From Micromonospora sp. BL4 (GTDB taxonomy: Bacteria; Actinomycetota; Actinomycetes; Mycobacteriales; Micromonosporaceae): a stretch of DNA of 53,042 nucleotides. The stretch covers positions 1 through 53,042 of the forward strand of contig NZ_RCVJ01000145.1 in assembly GCF_003667505.1 (NCBI RefSeq), in the 5' to 3' direction. The notes below the pieces were generated by a model. That model did no database searches. It was not told where the DNA came from and saw only the letters and a list, made by a program, of their open reading frames with translations. Numbering within the stretch: the stretch's first letter is position 1; each line of letters opens with the position of its first letter. A program made the position numbers and the translations under genes. Positions 41,968 to 50,595 of this stretch are shown one piece after another.

Positions 41968-42405
41968 TCAGGCCCCTCGGCGGGCCCCGCCGCCGGTCCC
42001 GACCATGCCCGGATCGCTCAGCACGGTGTCCAGCCGGCCGTCCCGATCGCTGTCCACATAGGTGACGTCCGCGACCCCGTCGCCGTTCAGGTCGACCTGG
42101 ACGATGTCCGCGACGCCGTCGCCGTCGAGGTCGGTGGCGACCTCCACCGAACCGTCCAGATGGCGGGTCACGATCGACTGCGGCGCGACGCCGGGGACGC
42201 GCGGCGGCGGCCCGGGGGTCGGCACCGGCGTCGGTGCGGGCGCGGGTGCGGGTGTCGGGCGGGGCCCGGGCGTGGGCGCCGGATGGCTCGCCGACGAGGC
42301 GTCCGGCGGGGCGCTGGCCGGCTCGAACCCGCTGCCGGTCGGGTCCAGCTCCTCCTCGGAGGGGAACACGTCGCCCCGCAGGGCCGGATCACGGTAGCTG
42401 CTCAT
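41968..42405 (-). CDS. Pro-rich protein with DxDxDG calcium-type repeats
   Basis: 145 residues from ATG 42405. An acidic N-terminus is followed by a long Pro/Ala/Thr tract (APAPAPTPVPTPGP) and then three tandem Asp-rich loops, DLDGDGVADIVQV, DLNGDGVADVTYV and DSDRDGRLDTVLS, which are EF-hand/thrombospondin-3-like calcium-binding loops. No signal peptide is seen. It is convergent with the LLM gene and divergent from the next. The function is unknown. Confidence 0.65.
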   Translation of the reverse strand: MSSYRDPALRGDVFPSEEELDPTGSGFEPASAPPDASSASHPAPTPGPRPTPAPAPAPTPVPTPGPPPRVPGVAPQSIVTRHLDGSVEVATDLDGDGVADIVQVDLNGDGVADVTYVDSDRDGRLDTVLSDPGMVGTGGGARRGA

Positions 42406-42425
42406 GGGCGTAGGGTTCCCCGACG

Positions 42426-43280
42426 ATGGCGAGAACAACCGTGCCCGATCGTCCGGTGTCCGTGGCCCCCCGACTGTCGGACGATGCTGGGACCGACGCC
42501 ACGGTCATGAACGGGGGTCCGAGCGTGGAACTGCGCCGGAGTCGGGGGGCACTGGTGCTCGCCCTGGTCTGCGTACTCGGTGGGGTGGTGTTGCTGGCCC
42601 TGCCCCGCGACGACGCCCTGCTACGGACGATCATCGCGGCGGGAGCCGTCGCGCTCGGCGTCGTGGCGCTGTTCAGCGCGTTGCGACCGTTCCGGTTCGG
42701 GATCGGCGCGGACGGGCTGACCATCCGGCGACCGGGCCTGCGCCGGTCGATCCCGTGGGCCGAGGTCGACACGCTGGTCCTGGACGAGCCACCCCGGCGC
42801 GACGGCCGCCCGGTGCCGCCGCGGCTGCTGCTGGTGCCCGTGCCGGGTGTGACGGTCGGGCCACGGGTGACCGCCCGCCATCCCGTCGACGGCCGGCCCG
42901 CCATCGAGTTGCTCGTCCTCGACCAGGTCCGGGAGCAACCGGAGCAGGTGTCCGCCGCGCTCACCACGTACGCCGGCGGCCGGTTCGTGGACCTGCCCGC
43001 GCTGCGCCGCGCCGCCTTCGCGGACCCCGACCTCCCCACCGGCCTGCGCGGCTACCGGATGGACCAGGTCGACCAGTTGATCCGCCGGGGCCAGGACGCC
43101 CTGGTGTCCGGCGACGCGCCGACCCGGCAGGCGGCCCGGGCGGAGATCGAACGATCCCGCGCCGCCGGCCTGCTGATCGCCCAGCGCGGCTACAGCCGGC
43201 TCCAGGCCGACACGGTGCTGGACGCTCTCGTCGCCGCGTTGGCCGACCACTCATCCACCGATCGGGAGACCGCACCGTGA
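42426..43280 (+). CDS. Membrane PH-domain protein with DivIVA-like motif
   Basis: 284 residues. Two hydrophobic helices (GALVLALVCVLGGVVLLAL, TIIAAGAVALGVVALFSAL) lead into a PH-like domain (GIGADGLTIRRPGLRRSIPWAEV). The last ~80 residues contain GLRGYRMDQVDQLI, the start signature of DivIVA-type membrane-curvature domains, followed by a helical tail. That combination suggests a role at the septum or pole. The start at ATG 42426 follows a TAGGGT that could be a -10 box. It overlaps the oxidase gene by four bases. Confidence 0.6.
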   Translation: MARTTVPDRPVSVAPRLSDDAGTDATVMNGGPSVELRRSRGALVLALVCVLGGVVLLALPRDDALLRTIIAAGAVALGVVALFSALRPFRFGIGADGLTIRRPGLRRSIPWAEVDTLVLDEPPRRDGRPVPPRLLLVPVPGVTVGPRVTARHPVDGRPAIELLVLDQVREQPEQVSAALTTYAGGRFVDLPALRRAAFADPDLPTGLRGYRMDQVDQLIRRGQDALVSGDAPTRQAARAEIERSRAAGLLIAQRGYSRLQADTVLDALVAALADHSSTDRETAP

Positions 43281-44560
43281 TCGCACCGGAACACGGCGGG
43301 GCGCCGGCCGCTCCGGCCGACGTACCGCGACGTAACTGGGCCGGCAACGTGCGCTACGCCGCGCGGGCGTTCCACCGGCCCACCGGCATGGACGAGCTGC
43401 GCCGGCTGGTCGCGGGCAGCTCCCGGATCCGGGCGGTGGGCACCGGGCACTCCTTCAACCGGTTCGGCGACACGGACGGCGACCTGGTCAGCCTGGCCGG
43501 GTTGCCCGCGGCGATCGACGTGGACGCCGAGCGCGCACGGGTCACCGTCACCGGCGCGCTGCGCTACGGCGACGTCACCCAGCGGCTGCACGCCCAGGGG
43601 TACGCGCTGCCCAACCTCGCCTCGCTGCCGCACATCTCGGTGGCCGGGGCGGTGGCCACCGCCACCCACGGCTCCGGTCAGACCCACGGCAACCTGGCCA
43701 CCTCGGTCGCCGCCCTGGAGCTGGTCACCGCCGACGGCGACCTGCTGCGCGTCGACCGGGACACCGACGGGGACACGTTGGCCGGGATGGTGGTGGGCCT
43801 CGGCGCGCTCGGCCTGGTCACCCGGGTCACCCTGGACGTGGCGCCGACCTTCGAGCTGCGCCAGTACGTACGGCTCGACCTGCCCCGGGAGGCGCTGGAC
43901 GAGGCGCTCGGCTCGGCGTACAGCGTCAGCGTGTTCACCGACTGGCGCGCGCCGCGACTGCGTGAGGTGTGGCGCAAGCAGCGAACGGACCAGCCGCCGC
44001 CCCCGGCGGACTGGCTCGGCACCACCGAGGCCGACGAGCCGCGCCATCCGGTGCTCGGGATGCCGGCGGAGAACTGCACCGAGCAGCTCGGTGTGGCGGG
44101 CCCGTGGCACGAGCGGCTGCCGCACTTCAAGCTCGGCTTCACCCCGAGCAGCGGCGACGAGCTCCAGTCCGAGTACCACCTGCCGCGCGCGGCGGCGGCC
44201 GAGGCTCTCGCCGCCCTGGACGACGTGGCGCACCTGATCGCCCCGGTGCTCCAGGTGTGCGAGCTGCGGACGGTGGCGGCCGACGAGCTGTGGCTCAGCC
44301 CGAACTACCACCGGGACAGCCTCGCCGTGCACTTCACCTGGATCGGCGATCCGGTGGCGGTGGCCCCCGTGCTGGCGGCGGTGGAGGAACGGCTGGCGCC
44401 CTTCGCGCCGCGTCCGCACTGGGGCAAGGTCTTCACGACCGATCCGGCCGCGCTCGCCGCCAGCTATCCCCGGTACGCGGACTTCGCCGCCCTGCTGGCC
44501 CGCTTGGACCCGACCGGCAAGTTCCGCACCGACGAACTGGACACCTACTTCCCCCGCTGA
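43277..44560 (+). CDS. FAD-linked alditol/lactone oxidase
   Basis: 427 residues from GTG 43277, coupled to the upstream stop. It is a vanillyl-alcohol-oxidase-type flavoenzyme: GTGHSFNRFGD carries the His (about residue 58) that would bind FAD covalently, HISVAGAVATATHGSG is the pyrophosphate loop and HWGKVF the C-terminal active-site strand. Length and motifs match Streptomyces alditol oxidase (AldO), which oxidises xylitol or sorbitol with oxygen to give the aldose and peroxide. Related arabinono-lactone oxidases are the alternative. Confidence 0.88.
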   Translation: MIAPEHGGAPAAPADVPRRNWAGNVRYAARAFHRPTGMDELRRLVAGSSRIRAVGTGHSFNRFGDTDGDLVSLAGLPAAIDVDAERARVTVTGALRYGDVTQRLHAQGYALPNLASLPHISVAGAVATATHGSGQTHGNLATSVAALELVTADGDLLRVDRDTDGDTLAGMVVGLGALGLVTRVTLDVAPTFELRQYVRLDLPREALDEALGSAYSVSVFTDWRAPRLREVWRKQRTDQPPPPADWLGTTEADEPRHPVLGMPAENCTEQLGVAGPWHERLPHFKLGFTPSSGDELQSEYHLPRAAAAEALAALDDVAHLIAPVLQVCELRTVAADELWLSPNYHRDSLAVHFTWIGDPVAVAPVLAAVEERLAPFAPRPHWGKVFTTDPAALAASYPRYADFAALLARLDPTGKFRTDELDTYFPR

Positions 44561-44584
44561 CGCCCCGGCGCCTGCCCGGCGTGC

Positions 44585-45733
44585 TCAGCGGGGTGCGGCG
44601 GGGGTGGGTTGGTTGGTGCGCAGGGTGCCGCGTTGGACGGCGCGGCTGATGTCGCTGGGTGAGACGATGCCGACCAGCCGGCCGTCGGTGACCACGAGGG
44701 CCCGTCCGTCGGCGCACTCACTGAGGCGGGGGAGCAGGTCGTTGAGCTCCTCCCCAGGCTGTGCGAGGACCAGTTGGTCGGCCCGGCAGGCAACCTCGGC
44801 CAGCGTGGTCGACGCCCGCCGGTCGGCCGGTACGCCCCGCACCCGGTCCAGGGTGACCAGGCCGGTCGGCCGGCCGTCCTCGGTGAGCGGCAGCGCCGAA
44901 TGCCGGTACGCGAACAGGTAGTGGTCGACGAAGTCGGCGACGGTCATCTCCGCCGAGGCGGTCTGCGGCTGCGGGGTCATGACCTCGCCGACCCGGATTC
45001 CGCGCAGCGCGCTGCCGGTGCGGGCCTGCCGTTCCTCCATGCCGGCGGCCCCGATCAGGAACCAGCCGATCAGCGCCAGCCAGAGCCCGCCGAAGCCCAC
45101 CCCGGACAGGAACTGCCACAGCCCGAGACCGATGAGCAGCGCGCCGAGCACCCAGCCCGCACGCGCGGCGACCACCGACGCCCGGGTGCGGTCCCCGGTG
45201 GCCTTCCAGACGGCCGCGCGCAGCAGCCGCCCGCCGTCCAGCGGTGCGGCCGGCAGCACGTTGAAGACCGCCAGCAGCACGTTGATGCCGGCCAGCCAGG
45301 CCATCACCCCGAGCAGCAGGCCACCCTGCCCGGCCAGCGCGAGCAGCGCGGCGATGACGCCGAAGAAGGCCCCGAGCAGCAGGCTGACCAGCGGGCCGAC
45401 GCCGGAGATCCGCAGCTCCGCACCCGGGTCGCGGGGCTCGCCCTTCAGCTCGGCCACCCCGCCGAACAGCCAGAGCGTGATGCCCCCGACCTCCAGCCCG
45501 TTGCGTTTGGCGACGATCGCGTGGGACACCTCGTGGGCCAGCAGACCGACGAAGAAGACCACCGCCGCGGCCAGACCGGCGAGGGTGTACGCCACCGGGG
45601 ACCGGTCGGGGTAGGACCGGGGGAACTGGTTGGCGGCCAGCCCCCAGGCGATCAGCGCGAAGATGACCAGAACACTCCAGTTGACGCCGACCGGCACACC
45701 CGCGATCCGGCCAAGCCGGAAGCTCGCCCTCAT
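44585..45733 (-). CDS. Site-2 protease (M50) with two CBS domains
   Basis: 382 residues. The N-terminal half is a polytopic metalloprotease: HEVSH (67-71) and NVLPAAPLDGGR (Asp166) supply the zinc ligands inside the membrane. The C-terminal half holds two CBS domains, from about 250 (VGEVMTPQPQTAS) and 315, which bind adenosyl ligands and probably gate activity. Similar proteins, for example Rip3 of Mycobacterium, cut membrane-bound anti-sigma factors or regulators. Its substrate may lie outside this window, though an anti-sigma factor is present at 18096. Confidence 0.92.
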   Translation of the reverse strand: MRASFRLGRIAGVPVGVNWSVLVIFALIAWGLAANQFPRSYPDRSPVAYTLAGLAAAVVFFVGLLAHEVSHAIVAKRNGLEVGGITLWLFGGVAELKGEPRDPGAELRISGVGPLVSLLLGAFFGVIAALLALAGQGGLLLGVMAWLAGINVLLAVFNVLPAAPLDGGRLLRAAVWKATGDRTRASVVAARAGWVLGALLIGLGLWQFLSGVGFGGLWLALIGWFLIGAAGMEERQARTGSALRGIRVGEVMTPQPQTASAEMTVADFVDHYLFAYRHSALPLTEDGRPTGLVTLDRVRGVPADRRASTTLAEVACRADQLVLAQPGEELNDLLPRLSECADGRALVVTDGRLVGIVSPSDISRAVQRGTLRTNQPTPAAPR

Positions 45734-45796
45734 CCCTGCCCGTTACCCCCGCTCGGCCCGCCCATGCGCCCGACAGGGCACCGACAGCGCGGAAGC

Positions 45797-46651
45797 TCAG
45801 CGGCGCGGAGTCTCGCTGGCGATGGTCGCCTCGCGGGGCAGCGCCGCCGCGCGCAGCGCCCAGTCCAGCGCGTAGTCGGCGATCGGCTCCCAGCCGTCCT
45901 GTCCGACCGTGAAGTGTGACCGGCCGGGGAACTCCTGGTACGCCGTGAGCGCCCGGGACTTCTGGTAGAGCGTGGCGTTGGAGCGGACCACCGACGGCGG
46001 CACCACGTGGTCGACCTCGCCGGCCATCAGCAGCAGCGGGGCGCGGTCGTCGCGTCCGGTGTCGACGCGGGCGGGTGAGCGCGGGTCGACGTTGGCGAAC
46101 GCGCCTTCGAAGTACACCCGCCCCGCGCCGGGGACGGCGTAGCGCTGCCAGGCCCGGTCGGAGTCTTCACGGCTCATCGCGTTGCCGAACGTGTAGGCGA
46201 AGTCGTCCGGGGTGAACGGGACGGCCTTGTGCCGGTTCGCGGGGCTGCGCAGGATCGGGAAGCCGGAGCGCAGCTGACTCAGGGGCACCTTGAGCACACC
46301 CTTCACCTGCGCGGAGTGCACTCCCACCGCCGCCGCGCCGAGGCCCCGGTCGACCAGGATCTGGGTGATCAGGCCGCCGAACGAGTGCCCCATGATGATC
46401 GGCGGTCGGGGCAGCGTCCGGATGAGTCCGTCGTAGTGCTTGACGATCCCGGCGAGGCTCTGCTCGGCGATCGGGGCGGGGTCGTCGCGCAACCGCTCGA
46501 CCTCCCGGTCCATCCCGGGCCAGGCGGGCGTGAGCACCCGCAGGCCCCGGGCGGCGTACCGCTGCGCCCACCCCTCCCAGCTGCGCGGGGTCATCCAGAG
46601 GCCGTGGATCAGCACGACCGTGTCGACCTGGCCCTGCGGCGTGGCACCCAT
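45797..46651 (-). CDS. Alpha/beta-hydrolase
   Basis: 284 residues from ATG 46651, with AGGGGGAA six bases upstream; the frame is open further but the extra residues read through a palindrome and are not conserved-looking. HGLWMTPRSW is the oxyanion region, GHSFGG (Ser90) the nucleophile elbow, GEVDHVVPP the acid strand and GRSHFTVG the catalytic His. It is soluble, with no signal peptide. It is an esterase or lipase of unknown substrate and stands alone. Confidence 0.88.
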   Translation of the reverse strand: MGATPQGQVDTVVLIHGLWMTPRSWEGWAQRYAARGLRVLTPAWPGMDREVERLRDDPAPIAEQSLAGIVKHYDGLIRTLPRPPIIMGHSFGGLITQILVDRGLGAAAVGVHSAQVKGVLKVPLSQLRSGFPILRSPANRHKAVPFTPDDFAYTFGNAMSREDSDRAWQRYAVPGAGRVYFEGAFANVDPRSPARVDTGRDDRAPLLLMAGEVDHVVPPSVVRSNATLYQKSRALTAYQEFPGRSHFTVGQDGWEPIADYALDWALRAAALPREATIASETPRR

Positions 46652-46854
46652 CGCGTTCCCCCTGTCGCGGCGTCCGGCCCGGCGGTTACCCACTGCCGTG
46701 CGCGGAAATCCTCCGCCGTCCGGACCGGCGATAACGGCCGCCGCTGCCCGGGCTCGCCGTTCTGAGCCTGGTAGCGGCCTTCTGGGCGGTGCCGTCTTTC
46801 GGGACCGGCTGGGAGCCGGCGGGTCGGCGTGCGGTGGCGGACGTCCTGGTGACC

Positions 46855-46894
46855 GTGATGACTCAGAGGCATAGTTATGCCTCTGAGTCATCAC
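46855..46894. repeat. 40-bp near-perfect palindrome
   Basis: Two 19-base arms (GTGATGACTCAGAGGCATA and its exact complement) separated by GT, in the 410-base gap between the divergent hydrolase and ABC transporter genes. The arms are less GC-rich than their surroundings. It could be an operator, a cruciform, a terminator-like stem or an intergenic repeat. The rest of the gap shows nothing else. Confidence 0.85.
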
Positions 46895-47061
46895 GCTCGT
46901 CGCGGTGCCCGCTCGCGCGGGCGTCACGCCCCGTATCGGCCAGGCCCGCCGTGCTCACCGCGGCCGGGGGCGGCGTCAACAGCCGCCGGGACGGCCCCTG
47001 ACAAATGTCACGGCCGGAACGTGACGACCGCTCCGGGTACCGGCCCCCGCGCCGCCGGAGC

Positions 47062-47970
47062 ATGAGTGACATGACCAGTACGCACCCGGCCGTCGAACTC
47101 GACGGCCTCACCAAGACCTTCGGCGCCGTCACCGCGGTCGACGGGCTGAGCCTGCGGGTGCAGCCCGGCGAGGTGGTGGCGTTCCTCGGCCCCAACGGCG
47201 CGGGCAAGACCACCACCATCGACATGCTGCTCGGGCTGGCCCGCCCGGACGCGGGCACGGTCCGCCTCCTCGGCGGCACCCCGGACGACGCGGTGGCCCG
47301 GGGCCGGGTCGCCGCCGTGCTCCAGACCGGCGGGCTGCTCAAGGACCTCACCGTCGGTGAGACCGTCCAGATGACCGGACACTTCTACCGGCACACCCGC
47401 CCGACGGCCGAGGTGCTGGAGCGGGCCGGGATCGCCGACATCGCCGACCGGGTGGTCGGGCGCTGCTCCGGTGGCCAGCAGCAGCGGCTGCGCTTCGCGC
47501 TGGCCCTGCTGCCCGACCCGGACCTGATGGTGCTCGACGAGCCGACCACCGGCATGGACGTCGAGGGTCGACGGGACTTCTGGCAGGCGCTGCGCCGGGA
47601 CGCCCGCGCCGGCCGGACCGTCATCTTCGCCACCCACTACCTGGACGAGGCGGACGCGTACGCCGACCGGATCGTGCTGGTCCGGCAGGGGCGGGTCGTC
47701 GCCGACGGCACCACCGCGGAGATCAAGAACCTGGCCGCCGGCCGCACCGTCCGGGCCACCCTGCCCGGCGCCGACCAGGCCGCGCTCGCCGCGCTGCCCG
47801 GCGTGGACGCCGTCGAGGTACGCGGCGACAGCGTGCTCGTGCGCACCGGCGACTCGGACGCGATCGCCCGACACCTGCTCACGCGGACCACGGCCCGGGA
47901 CGTGGAGATCACCTCCCGCAACCTCGAGGACGCCTTCCTCGCCCTGACCACCGAGCACACCGGAGCCTGA
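47062..47970 (+). CDS. ABC transporter ATP-binding protein
   Basis: 302 residues from ATG 47062; ATG 47071 is equally likely, since GGAG lies at 47057-47060. Walker A is GPNGAGKT (43-50), the signature CSGGQQQRLRFALAL, Walker B LMVLDEPTTGMD and the H-loop ATHYLDE. This DrrA/NatA-type ATPase powers the permease encoded next. A C-terminal ~80-residue domain (RTVRATLPGADQAALAAL) is typical of drug or lipid exporters. A two-component system follows in line and probably controls it. Confidence 0.9.
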   Translation: MSDMTSTHPAVELDGLTKTFGAVTAVDGLSLRVQPGEVVAFLGPNGAGKTTTIDMLLGLARPDAGTVRLLGGTPDDAVARGRVAAVLQTGGLLKDLTVGETVQMTGHFYRHTRPTAEVLERAGIADIADRVVGRCSGGQQQRLRFALALLPDPDLMVLDEPTTGMDVEGRRDFWQALRRDARAGRTVIFATHYLDEADAYADRIVLVRQGRVVADGTTAEIKNLAAGRTVRATLPGADQAALAALPGVDAVEVRGDSVLVRTGDSDAIARHLLTRTTARDVEITSRNLEDAFLALTTEHTGA

Positions 47971-47971
47971 G

Positions 47972-48787
47972 ATGACCACCCTGCCGGCCACCCCCGCCGC
48001 CACCCGTACCGACCGGCCCGACGAACCGGACCGCCGGCTGCCCGCCCTCGGCGGGTTCGCCCCGGCCGTGCTGCGCATCGAGCTGCGCAGGGTGCTGCGC
48101 AACCGCCGTACGCTCGCGTTCACGCTGATCATGCCGGGTTTCTTCTTCCTCATCTTCGGCCTGCCGCAGGGCGGGCAGACGCTGGACAACGGCCGTCCGG
48201 TGACGGCGTACGTCATGATCAGCCTGGCCGTCTACGCGGCCATGGTGGCGACCACCAGCGCCGGCGGCGCGGTGGCCACCGAGCGGGCGCTGGGTTGGAG
48301 CCGGCAGCTGCGGCTCACCCCGCTGCGTCCGACCGCGTACGTGGCCACCAAGCTGATCACCGCGATGGCCCTCGGCCTGCTCGCGGTCGTCGTCGAGTTC
48401 CTCGTGGGCGCGGCCGCCGGCGTCCGCGTCCCGGCGTACGTCTGGCTGCTGGCCGGGCTCGCGGCCTGGCTCGGCTCGCTGGTCTTCGCCGCGTTCGGCC
48501 TCTTCGTCGGCTATCTGGTGCCGGCCGAGAACGTCATGCAGTTCATCGGCCCGATCCTGGCCGTGCTGGCCATGTTCGGCGGGCTCTTCGTCCCGCTCGA
48601 GGTGCTGCCGGACGTGCTCCAGCAGGTCGCGAAGTTCACCCCGGTGTACGGCGTGGGCGAACTGTCCCGCGCCCCGCTGACCGGTGCGGGCGTGAGCATG
48701 GCCGCGGTGGCCAACGTCGCCTTCTGGGCCCTGGTCTTCGGTGTCGGCGCGGCCCGGCTGTTCCGCCGGGACACCGCTCGGGTCTGA
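47972..48787 (+). CDS. ABC-2 type permease
   Basis: 271 residues, starting two bases after the ATPase gene's stop codon. It has six membrane helices and the ABC-2 pattern (LRNRRTLAFTLIMPGFFFLIFGL; YVMISLAVYAAMVATTSAGG; FIGPILAVLAMFGGLFVPLEVLP). It exports a drug, lipid or peptide together with the preceding ATPase. The next gene, a histidine kinase, has its own leaderless promoter. Confidence 0.9.
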   Translation: MTTLPATPAATRTDRPDEPDRRLPALGGFAPAVLRIELRRVLRNRRTLAFTLIMPGFFFLIFGLPQGGQTLDNGRPVTAYVMISLAVYAAMVATTSAGGAVATERALGWSRQLRLTPLRPTAYVATKLITAMALGLLAVVVEFLVGAAAGVRVPAYVWLLAGLAAWLGSLVFAAFGLFVGYLVPAENVMQFIGPILAVLAMFGGLFVPLEVLPDVLQQVAKFTPVYGVGELSRAPLTGAGVSMAAVANVAFWALVFGVGAARLFRRDTARV

Positions 48788-48800
48788 CCGCCCCGACCGT

Positions 48801-48806
48801 TAGCGT
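48801..48806 (+). promoter_or_regulatory. -10 box of leaderless histidine-kinase gene
   Basis: TAGCGT ends seven bases before ATG 48814, without a ribosome site. Confidence 0.5.
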
Positions 48807-48813
48807 GGACCCG

Positions 48814-49944
48814 ATGGATCTTTCGACGGGGCAGGCCCGGCCGGTGAACCGCCACTGGCGGTTCACCGGCTGGCTGCTGGCCGCGGTATGGCTCTTCTTC
48901 CTCAACGTGCCGCTCGCCACGGCGCTGCACCAGCCACAGCCGTGGCGGCGGGTCGTCGGCGTGGCCGCGCTGATCGTCTTCGGCCTCGGGTACGTGCTGC
49001 TGTTCCAGTGGGCCCGCCGACTGCGCCAGTCGCTGCTGCCGATCCCGGTGCCCCGGGCGTGGACGGGGTTGCTGCTGCTGCTCGCGGTGGGTGTGGCCAG
49101 CATCCCGGGCACCGGCGGGGACTGGCTGGCCACCCTGGTCTACGTGGCCGCCGCGGCGGTGTTCCTGCTGCCGTTCCGGGAGGCGTTGGCCACCGTGGTG
49201 CTCTGCGCCGTGACCCCGGTCCTGGCGTCCCGGCTGGTGCCGGGTTGGGAGGCGGAGAGCACCATCGTCTTCGCGGTGCTGCTCGCCTCGTTCGCCATGT
49301 TCGGGGTGTCTCGGCTGGCTCAACGCAACAGTGAGCTCCAGGCCGCCCAGCAGGAGATCCACCGGCTCGCGGTCGCCGAGGAGCGGGCCCGAGCCGCCCG
49401 CGACCTGCACGACATCCTCGGGCACTCGCTGACCGTGGTGGCGATCAAGGCCGAGTTGGCGGGCCGGCTGATCGAGGTGGACCGGGACCGGGCCGCCGCC
49501 GAGATCGCCGACGTGGAGGGATTGGCCCGGGCGGCGCTGGCGGACGTGCGGCAGACGGTCGGGGCGTACCGCGAGGTGACCCTCGCCGGGGAACTGGCCG
49601 GCGCCCGCTCCGCGCTGGCCGCGGCGGGAATCGCGGCGGACCTGCCGGCCGACGTGCCGGCGCTGCCGGCCGAGCGGGACCGGTTGTTCGGGTGGGCGGT
49701 GCGGGAAGGGGTGACCAACGTGGTCCGACACAGCGGGGCACGGTGCTGCGCGATCCGGGTGCACCCGGACCGGGTCGAGGTGAGCGACGACGGCCGGGGT
49801 CCGTCCACCCCCGACGGCAGTGGGCACGGGCTCGTCGGCCTGCGGGAACGGGCGCGGCGGCTGGACGCCGCGGTCTCCGTGGGTCGTCGGGCGGACGGAA
49901 GCGGCTTCCTGCTGCGGGTGCACGCGCCTGTGGACGCCCGGTGA
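48814..49944 (+). CDS. DesK-type sensor histidine kinase
   Basis: 376 residues. Five or six membrane helices fill residues 15-165, with no separate sensing domain, as in DesK and LiaS relatives. The HisKA_3 dimerisation helix has RDLHDILGHS (His199, the phosphoacceptor), and the ATPase domain has EGVTNVVRHSGA, DDGRGP and GHGLVGLRERA. It should sense membrane state and phosphorylate the regulator encoded next, with which it overlaps by four bases. The ABC exporter upstream is the likely regulon. Confidence 0.92.
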   Translation: MDLSTGQARPVNRHWRFTGWLLAAVWLFFLNVPLATALHQPQPWRRVVGVAALIVFGLGYVLLFQWARRLRQSLLPIPVPRAWTGLLLLLAVGVASIPGTGGDWLATLVYVAAAAVFLLPFREALATVVLCAVTPVLASRLVPGWEAESTIVFAVLLASFAMFGVSRLAQRNSELQAAQQEIHRLAVAEERARAARDLHDILGHSLTVVAIKAELAGRLIEVDRDRAAAEIADVEGLARAALADVRQTVGAYREVTLAGELAGARSALAAAGIAADLPADVPALPAERDRLFGWAVREGVTNVVRHSGARCCAIRVHPDRVEVSDDGRGPSTPDGSGHGLVGLRERARRLDAAVSVGRRADGSGFLLRVHAPVDAR

Positions 49945-50585
49945 GCGGCTCCGCCGCCGGTCCGTCCGGGCCGATCCGGCTGCTGCTCGCCGATGACCAG
50001 GCGCTGGTCCGTGGCGCGCTGGCGGCGCTGCTGTCGCTGGAGCCGGATCTCACCGTGGTGGCCGAGGTCGGCCGGGGCGACGAGGTGGTGCCCGAGGCCC
50101 GCCGGACCGCTCCCGACGTGGCCCTGCTGGACGTGGAGATGCCCGGCCTGGACGGGATCGCCGCCGCCGCCGCGCTGCGGACCGCGCTGCCGACCTGCCG
50201 GGTGCTGGTGGTGACCACCTTCGGTCGACCCGGTTACCTGCGCCGGGCGATGGAGGCCGGTGCGAACGGCTTCGTGGTCAAGGACACGCCGGCACGGCAG
50301 CTCGCCGAGGCGGTCCGCCGGGTGCACGCCGGCCTGCGGGTGGTGGATCCGACACTGGCCGCGGAGACCCTGGCCACCGGGGCCAGCCCGTTGACCGAGC
50401 GGGAGACCGAGGTGCTCCGGGCGGCCCGGGGCGGTGGCGCGGTCGCCGACCTGGCGGGGGTGTTGCACCTGTCCGAGGGGACTGTGCGTAACCACCTCTC
50501 GGCGGCGATCGGCAAGACCGGCGCCCGCAACCGGGCCGAGGCGGTCCGCATCGCCGAGCAGAACGGCTGGCTGCTCGGCGGGTGA
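49941..50585 (+). CDS. NarL/LuxR-family response regulator
   Basis: 214 residues from GTG 49941, which overlaps the kinase stop. The receiver domain has the acidic pair in LLLADDQ, phosphoacceptor Asp64 in ALLDVEMPGLDG and Lys in VVKDTPA. The C-terminal helix-turn-helix reads PLTERETEVLRAARG, VADLAGVLHLSEGTVRNHLS. It is the partner of the DesK-type kinase and a likely activator of the exporter genes at 47062-48787. Confidence 0.92.
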   Translation: MSGSAAGPSGPIRLLLADDQALVRGALAALLSLEPDLTVVAEVGRGDEVVPEARRTAPDVALLDVEMPGLDGIAAAAALRTALPTCRVLVVTTFGRPGYLRRAMEAGANGFVVKDTPARQLAEAVRRVHAGLRVVDPTLAAETLATGASPLTERETEVLRAARGGGAVADLAGVLHLSEGTVRNHLSAAIGKTGARNRAEAVRIAEQNGWLLGG

Positions 50586-50595
50586 CGGACGCCGC

